A stretch of DNA of 64,000 nt. It comes from Granulosicoccus antarcticus IMCC3135. Lineage in GTDB: Bacteria; Pseudomonadota; Gammaproteobacteria; Granulosicoccales; Granulosicoccaceae. This document shows positions 1-7,913 of this stretch, in pieces. The number at the start of each line of letters is the position of its first letter. Position 1 is the first letter of the stretch. The notes under the pieces were generated by a model. That model saw nothing but the letters and a program-made list of their open reading frames with translations, had not been told where the DNA came from and made no database searches. The stretch covers positions 3,220,501-3,284,500 of the forward strand of contig NZ_CP018632.1 in assembly GCF_002215215.1 (NCBI RefSeq). Direction: 5' to 3'. The position numbers and the translations under genes are program-made.

Positions 1-858
1 GATCCGAATCGAGTGGACGCTGGTATCGAACAGGACTCAGCCGAGATCTGGACTTTTCGCAATGGAGGTAATGGCTGGCATCATCCGATTCACAGTCATT
101 TCACGGAGTTCATTATCCTTGAAAGGGATAGCCAGCCGTTCTTGCATGGCACTATCCAAACCCAGCTCTTCACGCAGGACAGTGAGCTGGTTCAGGCAGC
201 TGCCAGTTTTGTTACACCGCGCAATATGGCGGACCTGTTCCGGCTTGAAGGCTATGAGGGGCAGGAGGCTTATAGTGAAAGCGAACCGGACGCCATGAAG
301 TCGGATTTTCTCGATAACCTCAGTAGGTCTCTGAACGAAGGAGCCGCAGAAAACACCCTGGGTGCGCGCGGTGTGCCAGGTGCCACTACCGTGGAAAGAG
401 TGGATGAACTGATTTCCATGCTGGCGCCGCAGCAGCAGTTGCGTTTGCTGGATGCGCTGCTTCGAGGTGCTTTCGAAGAAACCGAATTCCGCAGCTATGA
501 CTACTTCGCACTGTGGGTTGAACTGTTTCCATTATTGGGGCTGGGGAGCCCAAAAGTGGATCGGTTCCTGGGTGGGCCGCGACGCGATGTGGCTCTGTTG
601 CTGCCGAACACCGAAGTCACCGTTTTTGCCCGCTGGAAGGATTTCATGGGCAAGCATGTGATGCACTGTCATAACGTGGTGCATGAGGATCACGCCATGA
701 TGATCCGCTGGGACATCGTGCCACAAGGGCACGGTTTTGATATCCCGCAGATGTCTGATGAGGTTGCGCATGCCCTGGGTGATGACATCGAAGTCCTGCG
801 ACGCAATCACTACGAGACCCACCCGGAAGGTGGTGCACATCAACCTGACGACAGTTGA
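1..858 (+). CDS. Multicopper oxidase, C-terminal part (5' end outside window)
   Basis: This is the last 285 codons of a multicopper oxidase. The frame is open from base 1, so the true start lies upstream. Numbered from base 1, a trinuclear-site motif HPIHSH lies at residues 28-33. The closing type-1/trinuclear motif HCHNVVHEDHAMM follows at 222-234, with the type-1 copper Cys223, His228 and an axial Met233 ten residues after the Cys. Both resemble bilirubin-oxidase/CotA-type enzymes. About 190 residues separate the two motifs, longer than in compact three-domain oxidases, so this member carries an insertion. It is followed after 12 bases by an SCO-like gene and heads a copper/cytochrome cluster. 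Such neighbourhoods, as I recall them, occur around manganese-oxidising MnxG-type proteins, but the substrate here is unknown. The family call is firm; the specific function is not. Confidence 0.85.
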   Translation, partial: DPNRVDAGIEQDSAEIWTFRNGGNGWHHPIHSHFTEFIILERDSQPFLHGTIQTQLFTQDSELVQAAASFVTPRNMADLFRLEGYEGQEAYSESEPDAMKSDFLDNLSRSLNEGAAENTLGARGVPGATTVERVDELISMLAPQQQLRLLDALLRGAFEETEFRSYDYFALWVELFPLLGLGSPKVDRFLGGPRRDVALLLPNTEVTVFARWKDFMGKHVMHCHNVVHEDHAMMIRWDIVPQGHGFDIPQMSDEVAHALGDDIEVLRRNHYETHPEGGAHQPDDS

Positions 859-870
859 GGGAAGACCGAC

Positions 871-1533
871 ATGCAAACATCCCAAACTTCAAAAGTTCGA
901 GGCGCGACTGTGCGACTCAACCGACGAGCCATCCCCAATGTCTCTGTATTGGCACACGATGGCAGTGTTCACCGTTTCTACGAAGACCTGGTTCGCGATC
1001 AGCTTGTGTTGATTGCATTCATGTCCATCGAGCATGACGCCCATTATCCATGCACGCCACGATTACGGCGAATTCGCGATCTGCTGGATCTTGACCCTGA
1101 CAATCGCGTGCAACTGCTGTCCGTAACAGTGGATCCGGAGCATGACACACCACGCAGATTGTCCGAGTACGCAGCGCTCAATGGTGCGAATGCAGGGCGC
1201 ACACCCTGGCGTTTCCTTACGGCAGCACCGGAGGACATTGATCTGGTGCGGGCCTCGTTGTACGTACACCGAAGCCTTGCACCTGAAGATGGAACTCGCA
1301 AGCTATACGAGCGTGAAAATATTCTGGCGCTACCCCATCACAAGGCTGTCATGGATTGTTCCATGGGGTTGATGCGTTACGGCAACGAGTCTCTGGATAT
1401 CTGGGGTGGTGCGCCGGTGAAGGCTTCCGCCGAGGATGTTGTGGCAAGGCTAAGCTGGCTACGAGGAGACGTCCGGCAAGCGTCATCGAGCACGAAACGC
1501 CGCCGCGGTGGCCCTTTTCGAGTATCCGGATAG
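871..1533 (+). CDS. Degenerate SCO1/SenC-like protein
   Basis: A 220-residue thioredoxin-fold protein of the SCO type. The core strand LVLIAF (about 45-50), the SVTVDPEHDTPRRLSEYA segment and the WRFLT segment (about 112) match the SCO family, and a His pair stands at the usual late copper-ligand position (LPHHKAVMD, about 150). The CxxxC copper motif is broken: only Cys61 remains (AHYPC), and the first Cys position is Ala57. No signal peptide or membrane anchor is visible, unlike normal SCO proteins. The ATG has a GAGG-type ribosome site in TTGAGGGAAG. It lies between a multicopper oxidase and a secreted protein of the same cluster, so a copper-related or redox role is likely. With one Cys it may bind copper differently or not at all. 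A cryptic or mis-called upstream start that would add an export signal was not found. Confidence 0.7.
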   Translation: MQTSQTSKVRGATVRLNRRAIPNVSVLAHDGSVHRFYEDLVRDQLVLIAFMSIEHDAHYPCTPRLRRIRDLLDLDPDNRVQLLSVTVDPEHDTPRRLSEYAALNGANAGRTPWRFLTAAPEDIDLVRASLYVHRSLAPEDGTRKLYERENILALPHHKAVMDCSMGLMRYGNESLDIWGGAPVKASAEDVVARLSWLRGDVRQASSSTKRRRGGPFRVSG

Positions 1534-1542
1534 GAGATAACC

Positions 1543-4044
1543 ATGAGAACTTTCAGGTCATCGAATACCTTGCGATTGGCAACCTCATTACCGCTGGTGT
1601 TCCTTTTGTTCAGCTCAGCAAGTCATGCAGTATGTAATGACGATCAGCCTGATCCACCGCTTTTTCATGCTCAGGACAAGATCCTTGATTTCACCTTGAT
1701 GAGCGAAATTCAACAGGGGCAGGTGCGTGAATTTGACTCATTCCAGGGCATCGATCTACAGCCACCTGGAGTTGCACCTACCGCTTTGGAGGCTGACGAC
1801 AACTATCTGAATCCGATACATCCGGGTGCTCAGCCGGGCGTACCTCAGTCGGCGTGGAAGAGAGTCAATTGCGTGGATGGTATCGAACCGTTCAGCTTCA
1901 AGCGCCCGATGCAGGAAAGCCAGGGAATTCGTTATACGACGCTGCCGGATATCGAGAAACCAAAGCGGACTCGTACCACTTATGTAAAGACGGCACACTC
2001 TCTGTTTCCGTCCGAAGTGGACATGGGCGGAGAGCTTACGGTTGTCGACTCCTTTGCCAATCCCCCGGGTACGAACATGTTGCCGGGAGCTACCCGAAAC
2101 CTTGAAGACAGTCAGGGTGGGGAGATGGTGAATACCTTGCCCTCGTCAAAGAAGCGTCCGTACAATTTGCATGAATCAGATCCCAGCGCCATACGCATCA
2201 ACCCTGAATCGCCGATCGATGATCTGCGCTACATCATGGAAACACTCTATGAGGTGATAGCGGATAAGCCGTATCGTGAGTTGCTGACTCGTCCCGATAA
2301 CGTCACCGTCTCACGGCTTATTGATGATGCTGCGGATGCCACGGATAACATCAAGACAGCACGCAACCTGGTTATGCATGAGTTGCAATGGGCTGTCGAT
2401 CTGATCGAGGGAAATGACAAACCGGGTTCTCATGTGCCGGGTGATCGTGCCTATCGAGGCTATTCGCTGCTTAACCATTCTGGTTTCAACCGGGTAAAAC
2501 GAGTGTTACCGGTATTTGATGCAGATGGTCAGGTCGTCGGTGGGGAGGTGACAGTGGGCCAGTTGTGGTATGGCGGAAACATCAAGTCCGACACCATGTT
2601 CTTCGATTTTGGCTGGGACAAGATAGGTTCACCAGTAACCAATTATGCCAATTGTGGTGGTCCGGGCCAACCCAGTCAGGCAGCGTGCGAAAACGCGGCA
2701 CCGATACCGCCCAACAAACCCTGGACTATTCACTATGAAGTGAATGTACTGAACCGGGGAAATGATGATTTCTCACCCATGACCATGCAGTTTGACTGCC
2801 CGTCAACACTACTCATCGGAGGGGTGAAGCAGGAATGCACGGGCCCCGAAACAAGTCTGCCAACAGGGCCTGTCGATTGGGTCAATGGCGCCCTCTATGC
2901 ATCTCTTGACCAGAGCTTTTTTCCGATGAGCGATGGAACAAAGATGTCCGTGAGCGTCAAGATGGCCCCGCCTCAGTATTTCAATCTCACTTACACATGG
3001 GGCTGGCGTGTACATCCGCCTCGTGCACAGGCGACAGAGAATGGCCAGAAACTTGTGCCTCCCGGCTTGCCTACTGAGGCTATGTTCTGTCATCCAATGC
3101 GTGCTGGAATCATTGATCATGAGCGATTTGCTTTCCTGGGGTTTCCAGGGCCTGCCAGAGTTGATTCAGCACCCGATGCAGAAATGATCCATGCTCTTGG
3201 TCTTGCCTCATTGAATCCCACGCAATTTGAAGCCTGTCTGAAAGGCTTTCGCAAGGTCCAGGGGCAAGCTAAAACACCACTGGATATGATCAATGCGCGC
3301 CTGGGACTTCTCTCCAGGTTATTCCCCAAGCCGGTGCCAGCCTTGGAGACCGAGCGAGAAAAGATGGACTACGCCATCTCCAGGATCAGTGATCTGGCGC
3401 CTGCCAAACGACTGTGGCGTGCATTCAAATTGATGCAGGAAGAAGCTCAGACCGATTACGCGGGTGTGAGCGGGGCAGCTGCACGCGAGCAAAGAGCCGA
3501 ACGCTGGATCAGTTTGCTACTCGACGCACGGGATGCCTACCTGGATTGGCTCGATCGTACCCAGTTGCCTAGCGGCCTGCTGCCAGACCAGGAAACCGAT
3601 CTCACCATGCTGTATGTGAACAACACCATATACGGGCAATTGCGCAAGGGTGGAACCGTTGAATTTCCTGAATGGCGACGCCGTGGTGATGTTGGCAAGA
3701 TCACGTTGCTCAACGGCGACTACTTTCCACATGGCTATCTGAGCGTGGATTTCGGTGGTGCACGCGGCTGGGAGAACCTGTGGCAGTCCACCGTCAAGAA
3801 TGCGGGTTCCGGTCCCTGGTTCAGCTTTGGCCGTTTCCATGCGCGATTCAATACGGTTCCAGGTTCCATCGCTGTCGATGCAGCCAAGCGTAAGGGGGGC
3901 GATGGGTATCTGCAAGCTCCCGATGTCGTGAAGCCTGGGGCGCACCGTTTGATGATTCAGTTCAATTTCGAGCCATCACCTCGATTGCGCTTCTATCAGT
4001 TCGATCCCTTGCATCACGATTCTGCAATCTATTCGATGCATTGA
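1543..4044 (+). CDS. Large secreted protein of unknown function
   Basis: I do not recognise this 833-residue protein. It starts at an ATG preceded by AGGAG at good spacing. Residues 1-29 form a typical Sec signal peptide (basic start, hydrophobic LPLVFLLFSSA, cleavage near ASHA), so it is exported. The mature protein has scattered Cys residues, many aromatic residues, a run of acidic/polar beta-type sequence in the middle (about 310-500) and a helical, Arg/Glu-rich stretch near 590-680. No heme motif, copper His-cluster or known catalytic signature is evident. It sits between two SCO-like genes, and the next gene's likely GTG start is 27 bases after its stop, so it belongs to the copper/cytochrome operon. 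A structural or substrate-binding partner of the multicopper oxidase would fit, but that is inference from position only. Confidence 0.75.
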   Translation: MRTFRSSNTLRLATSLPLVFLLFSSASHAVCNDDQPDPPLFHAQDKILDFTLMSEIQQGQVREFDSFQGIDLQPPGVAPTALEADDNYLNPIHPGAQPGVPQSAWKRVNCVDGIEPFSFKRPMQESQGIRYTTLPDIEKPKRTRTTYVKTAHSLFPSEVDMGGELTVVDSFANPPGTNMLPGATRNLEDSQGGEMVNTLPSSKKRPYNLHESDPSAIRINPESPIDDLRYIMETLYEVIADKPYRELLTRPDNVTVSRLIDDAADATDNIKTARNLVMHELQWAVDLIEGNDKPGSHVPGDRAYRGYSLLNHSGFNRVKRVLPVFDADGQVVGGEVTVGQLWYGGNIKSDTMFFDFGWDKIGSPVTNYANCGGPGQPSQAACENAAPIPPNKPWTIHYEVNVLNRGNDDFSPMTMQFDCPSTLLIGGVKQECTGPETSLPTGPVDWVNGALYASLDQSFFPMSDGTKMSVSVKMAPPQYFNLTYTWGWRVHPPRAQATENGQKLVPPGLPTEAMFCHPMRAGIIDHERFAFLGFPGPARVDSAPDAEMIHALGLASLNPTQFEACLKGFRKVQGQAKTPLDMINARLGLLSRLFPKPVPALETEREKMDYAISRISDLAPAKRLWRAFKLMQEEAQTDYAGVSGAAAREQRAERWISLLLDARDAYLDWLDRTQLPSGLLPDQETDLTMLYVNNTIYGQLRKGGTVEFPEWRRRGDVGKITLLNGDYFPHGYLSVDFGGARGWENLWQSTVKNAGSGPWFSFGRFHARFNTVPGSIAVDAAKRKGGDGYLQAPDVVKPGAHRLMIQFNFEPSPRLRFYQFDPLHHDSAIYSMH

Positions 4045-4071
4045 TTGCATCCATTGACAGAGGATCTCAGC

Positions 4072-4737
4072 GTGAGTATTTCACTTCAACGACGCAACGT
4101 CATAAAAACACTGGGTGCGAGTTTGATCGTGTGCAGCTGTAGCCGGGCTGCTGCACACTCGCAGCATCAGCACAATGATGAACAGATGAGCGACGATGCG
4201 GAGTCAATCCTACAGCCCGATACCGGTAATACCGTAGCCGGGCATTCGCAAATTCAAGCCCGGTATTCGATGCCTCCAGTGTACTTGTTGGATCAGAATG
4301 GCTCATCAGTGGATCTGGCTCGGCAGTTGAATACACCCGGACCGGTGCTGTTGAACTTCATTTTCACCAGTTGCCCGGGGATCTGTCCTATTCTGAGTGC
4401 TGTACTGGCACAAGCCTCACAATTACTGGGCGAGGATCGGCAGCGCGTTAGAATGTGGTCTCTTTCGATAGACCCCGACAACGACCGCCCCGAACAGTTA
4501 CGACAGTATGCCAACGCGTTCAATGCACATGAGCAATGGAGATTCCTGACTGGCAGTGCTGCGGCTGTTATGCAGATCCGTCAGGCCTTTGGTGCTGAGA
4601 GCGACAACAAGATGGCTCACCTGCCGCTTTTTCTGATTCGACAGCAGCACGATGAATGGCTGCGGATGGAAGGTGATGTCACGCCAATGATGCTGGCTAC
4701 CGAGGTGCAGGGCGTCCTGCTGGCATCGCAACAATGA
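4072..4737 (+). CDS. SCO1/SenC family copper protein with Tat-like leader
   Basis: A canonical SCO protein, 221 residues. The motif CPGIC places the copper-binding cysteines at 101 and 105, and His183 (MAHLPLF) is the third ligand. The segment SIDPDNDRPEQL is the family's usual loop. SCO proteins bind copper in the periplasm and metallate or reduce Cu centres, classically Cu-A of cytochrome oxidase. The GTG at 4072 is preferred over an upstream TTG at 4045: AGAGGA lies 7 bases before it, and it gives a clean twin-arginine-like leader (LQRRNVIKTLGASLIV). That leader suggests folded export. A His-rich patch (HSQHQHN, 29-35) follows. The gene overlaps the next one by ATGA, so the two are translationally coupled. 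Its partner is more likely the local oxidase or cytochrome than a distant terminal oxidase. Confidence 0.88.
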   Translation: MSISLQRRNVIKTLGASLIVCSCSRAAAHSQHQHNDEQMSDDAESILQPDTGNTVAGHSQIQARYSMPPVYLLDQNGSSVDLARQLNTPGPVLLNFIFTSCPGICPILSAVLAQASQLLGEDRQRVRMWSLSIDPDNDRPEQLRQYANAFNAHEQWRFLTGSAAAVMQIRQAFGAESDNKMAHLPLFLIRQQHDEWLRMEGDVTPMMLATEVQGVLLASQQ

Positions 4738-6458
4738 GTGTCACGATGCACCGCTCACTGCTCGGCTCGTTGTTGCTGGCGTTATGCTCCGTTGCTGCAG
4801 CCGCGTCTTTACGTGATGGCGAGCGTCTGTATAACGAAGGTGTTCTGCCAGACAACACAGAAGTGATAGCCAGCGTTATGGGGGGAGCTTCGTTAAGCGG
4901 TCAGTTTGCCGCGTGTGTACGCTGTCATCGGCCCAGTGGTTATGGCAGTAGCGAGGGGAATCTGCAGATACCTGCTATTGCCGGCAGCGTACTGTTCAGC
5001 CCGCTGGAGCCGCGTCGTGACAGATTGTTTCGCCAGCTCTATCAGGAGCGTCAGGATGACTTGGCGCGAATGCGCGCAAAAATACCACAGATTCGGCAAG
5101 CTTACGCAAGTGCGGCTGACTTGGGGCTGGCAGTGAATCATGGTCTGGATTCCGAGGCTGAGCCACTGGCGGCCAGTATGCCGCGCTACTCGCTTTCGCC
5201 GGACGCACTGCAGTCTCTGACTTTGTACTTGCAGCAACTGGGTGCTTCGGCGGATCCAGGAGTTGATCAGAATGAGCTACACCTGGCTACTGTGCTAGGC
5301 CCGGGTGTACCGCCTGACAAGGCGAAGGCCATGCTTGAGGTCATGGAGGCATTTGTCACATTGCATAATCGCGAGATAGAACGAGAGTTGACGCATCCCG
5401 GTTTTTCTCCCAATTACAAAGTGCTTTATGCACCGTCTCGACGATTTTGGCATTTGCATGTCTGGAGACTTGAAGGGACTGCAGAAGAATGGCCACAACA
5501 ATTGAACACCTATTATCAGCAGCAACCTGTGTTTGCAATGCTCGGGGGACAGGTTGAGGGAGCATGGTTGCCCATTGATCAGTTCTGTGAATCCATGAAA
5601 TTGCCCTGTTTGTTTCCGTTGACACAAAGGCCAGCAAGTTCTGATGGGCATTTCACCCGGTATCTATCGACAGGACGATCAGGGGAAGTGGAAATGGCCG
5701 TTCGTTACCTTGCTGAGGCAGGTGTACAGGAGCTCAGTATCGTTCGCGATAATCAAGCAGACAGCAAGCAGTTGGCTGATCTGTTTCAAGCGCTCGCACC
5801 CTCAACCCAGCTGCGGCTACAGACATTTGACTGGGCCGCAGCCTTCGAGCCTGTCCTGTCATCCAGTAACGATCGCAGTGACGGTGACTCTGTCTGCCAA
5901 CTTTCAGGTGTTGCAAATCGGTTGTCGGCAGAAAATCAGGCTCTGGTCTTGTTGCTGTCACCTGCACACGCAAGACAGGCTTTGCAGTGTCTTGAGGCTA
6001 GTAGGTATGCAGGCACGCTCCTGCTGATTGGAAGCCAGCTTGCCGATGGTCGTGGTCATCCTGTGCTGAACACAGCGCGGCCGGTGCTGGTCACTTGGCA
6101 AACCGCGGTGCCAGGTCACGAACCGCGTCGGCTCTACCGACTACGCCGCTGGCTGCAGGCAAGGCGTGTCGCAGATATCAATCACGAGCAGCTGCAACTG
6201 AATACCTACCTGGCATTAGACGCCACACGTCACGCGCTGACACATCTGCTTGACCGGTATTCACGAGAGTACTATCTGGAAACCATTGAGCACGAGATCG
6301 AGAACGGCTTGAATCCGGGTACATTCATCCGGCTAAGTCTCGGTCCGGAGCAACGTTATGCCGCCAAGGGCGGGCAGGTGATGCAGTTGCAAACCGATGG
6401 TGCGCTTACAGCAATCGGTGCCAGATCAGATGGACTCCAAGGTCATCGCCGAGAATAG
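4734..6458 (+). CDS. c-type cytochrome fused to a periplasmic-binding-like domain
   Basis: A 574-residue exported protein in two parts. A Sec signal peptide (1-24) is followed by a monoheme cytochrome c region with CVRCH at 61-65 and the following RPSGYGSSEG and IPAIAG segments typical of class I cytochromes. From about 190 to 490 the sequence reads like a type-1 periplasmic-binding fold (Leu/Ile/Val-receptor style): alternating strands and helices such as VFAMLGGQVEGAWLPI, LPCLFPLT, QELSIVRDN and GTLLLIGSQL. The binding domain could sense or dock a ligand while the heme carries electrons, but no ligand can be named. The start overlaps the stop of the SCO gene. The domain pairing is unusual. 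The heme motif is certain; the fold of the second half is a pattern-based judgement. Confidence 0.75.
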   Translation: MSVTMHRSLLGSLLLALCSVAAAASLRDGERLYNEGVLPDNTEVIASVMGGASLSGQFAACVRCHRPSGYGSSEGNLQIPAIAGSVLFSPLEPRRDRLFRQLYQERQDDLARMRAKIPQIRQAYASAADLGLAVNHGLDSEAEPLAASMPRYSLSPDALQSLTLYLQQLGASADPGVDQNELHLATVLGPGVPPDKAKAMLEVMEAFVTLHNREIERELTHPGFSPNYKVLYAPSRRFWHLHVWRLEGTAEEWPQQLNTYYQQQPVFAMLGGQVEGAWLPIDQFCESMKLPCLFPLTQRPASSDGHFTRYLSTGRSGEVEMAVRYLAEAGVQELSIVRDNQADSKQLADLFQALAPSTQLRLQTFDWAAAFEPVLSSSNDRSDGDSVCQLSGVANRLSAENQALVLLLSPAHARQALQCLEASRYAGTLLLIGSQLADGRGHPVLNTARPVLVTWQTAVPGHEPRRLYRLRRWLQARRVADINHEQLQLNTYLALDATRHALTHLLDRYSREYYLETIEHEIENGLNPGTFIRLSLGPEQRYAAKGGQVMQLQTDGALTAIGARSDGLQGHRRE

Positions 6459-6493
6459 CCTTGGCGATAGTGTTCTTCATGGACAGGGGTTAA

Positions 6494-6928
6494 CTAAAAC
6501 CCGCTTTCTTCTGCCATTTTTACTACGCCAACAGTCAGGATCAAATTGGCGAAGCGACGTTGTTCACCGGTTTGAATAATCAACGTGGTGGCAGGTTCTC
6601 TGATCTTGTCATAGAAGGCCCAGCGTTCCATGCTGTCCCAGGTGACATCGCCTAGCAATTTTTTATACGCGTCGTGTATTTCGGCATTTGCATCCGCAGG
6701 CTTTGCCATGACGATTGCGCCTTGAACAGGGCAGACTTCCAGTATGCCTTCCAGCACCGTCAGAGCATCTAACAAGCCCGGACGAAAGTTGAGGTGTACG
6801 GTAGTGGAGTTGGGGCCGGTCATGGCACCGACGGGTAGGTTGCCATCTGCAATGACAACTTGTGCAAAATGGCCTGAACGCGCAAGCGCTTCCATAATGG
6901 TTGGGTGTATTACCGGAGTCTTTAACAC
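6494..6928 (-). CDS. RbsD/FucU family sugar mutarotase
   Basis: A 144-residue member of the RbsD/FucU family, which interconverts anomers of free sugars (ribose pyranase, fucose mutarotase). The start MLKTPVIHPTIMEALARSGH carries the expected catalytic His20, followed by Asp28 in VIADGNLP. The closing ANLILTVGVV matches the family's conserved end. The GTG at 6928 is chosen because AGGAAA lies 7 bases upstream and the resulting length equals the family norm; a longer GTG start at 6967 would add 13 atypical residues. An SDR gene lies upstream on the same strand, with a hairpin between them. The FucU-type tail suggests fucose or a related deoxy sugar, but the rest of a fucose pathway is not in the window. 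Confidence 0.85.
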   Translation of the reverse strand: MLKTPVIHPTIMEALARSGHFAQVVIADGNLPVGAMTGPNSTTVHLNFRPGLLDALTVLEGILEVCPVQGAIVMAKPADANAEIHDAYKKLLGDVTWDSMERWAFYDKIREPATTLIIQTGEQRRFANLILTVGVVKMAEESGF

Positions 6929-6962
6929 AAATAATTTCCTGAAAATCCAAATGGAGACGTAA

Positions 6963-6991
6963 AACACCAGGAGCTAACAGCACCTGGTGTT
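6963..6991 (-). terminator. Hairpin between SDR and mutarotase genes
   Basis: Perfect 9-base arms AACACCAGG and CCTGGTGTT enclose an 11-base loop. Read on the minus strand the right arm runs into TTTTACG, a short T-run, so this is a weak intrinsic terminator or an attenuator between the SDR and the RbsD/FucU gene. It overlaps the 5' side of the mutarotase leader, which leaves room for regulation of the downstream gene. Confidence 0.5.
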
Positions 6992-7052
6992 CTATTATCT
7001 TGCGATCAATTGCCCAGGGTTGATGTTCAACCACAGGCAACTCAACGACTGA

Positions 7053-7820
7053 CTACATATTGTAAACGCCGCCATTGATGTCGAGCGTTGCGCCAGTAAT
7101 AAAGCCATCGTATTCGGATGCCAGATATAAAACCGCTCGCGCGACATCAGCTGCGTTGCCTGCCCGTTGGATAGGAATGCCGGCCGTCGTTGCATCCGCT
7201 GACTCTTTTGAAGTATGCGTGTTGTGAAACGAGGTGCCCAGGATAAGACCGGGAGCTACGGCGTTCACTCGAGTGCCTTGAGGTCCTAGCTCTGCAGAGA
7301 GCGCTCTTGTCAGAGTCAGGATGGCACCTTTACTGGTTGAGTAGGCGAGTGAGCCAGGGTGGCCGCCTTTACGCCCAGCCAGTGATGCCAGGTTGACAAT
7401 ACTGCTGTCCGCATTCTTGGCAAGATAAGGCGAGGCAGCACGCGTCACAAACATCATGGAAGTGAGGTTGATATCCATGACCTTGTGCCAGAATTCAGCT
7501 TCCATCTCATTCAGCATTCTACGCGCGACGAGTGAGCCGGCATTGTTGATCAGGATGTCCAGGCCACCGAGTGCTGCGACTGTTTTTTCGACCAGTGCAT
7601 TGGCATCGTCTTCCTTGGTCAAGTCGCCGCTTATCGCAACCGCTTTTTGACCTTTGCTGTTGGCGTACTCAACCAGTTGGTCGGCGGTATCAGCGCTGGA
7701 AAAATAATGGATGGCAACATTGGCACCGCTATCAATGAAATGTCGGGTGATTGATTCACCAATTCCTTGAGCGCCAGCGGTGATGAGAACGTTTTTGCCG
7801 TTCAATTTATTGGTGTTCAT
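7053..7820 (-). CDS. Short-chain dehydrogenase/reductase (SDR), FabG-like
   Basis: A 255-residue classical SDR using NAD(P). The cofactor loop TAGAQGIG lies at 14-21, the structural NNAG at 92-95, and the catalytic Ser146, Tyr160 and Lys164 (YSTSK) are all present. The C-terminal GATLDINGG is the usual SDR finish. Such sequences are often annotated as 3-oxoacyl-ACP reductase but many act on sugars or alcohols. Here the gene is directly upstream of a fucose-mutarotase-like gene on the same strand, so a sugar dehydrogenase role is a reasonable inference. No acyl carrier or fatty-acid genes accompany it. Substrate cannot be read from the sequence. Confidence 0.85.
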   Translation of the reverse strand: MNTNKLNGKNVLITAGAQGIGESITRHFIDSGANVAIHYFSSADTADQLVEYANSKGQKAVAISGDLTKEDDANALVEKTVAALGGLDILINNAGSLVARRMLNEMEAEFWHKVMDINLTSMMFVTRAASPYLAKNADSSIVNLASLAGRKGGHPGSLAYSTSKGAILTLTRALSAELGPQGTRVNAVAPGLILGTSFHNTHTSKESADATTAGIPIQRAGNAADVARAVLYLASEYDGFITGATLDINGGVYNM

Positions 7821-7913
7821 TTTTTTCCTGAATGAGTAGAGATGGATAATCTTACGATGAAAATGGGAGCTTTCAGCATTTTTCCGCGTATTGCCGTCAG
7901 CAATGGCTCAGGT

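Noticed and set aside
7053-7820. Calling the SDR FabG of fatty-acid synthesis
   Set aside because: The motif set is shared by many SDRs, and the neighbour is a sugar mutarotase, not an acyl carrier or fab gene.
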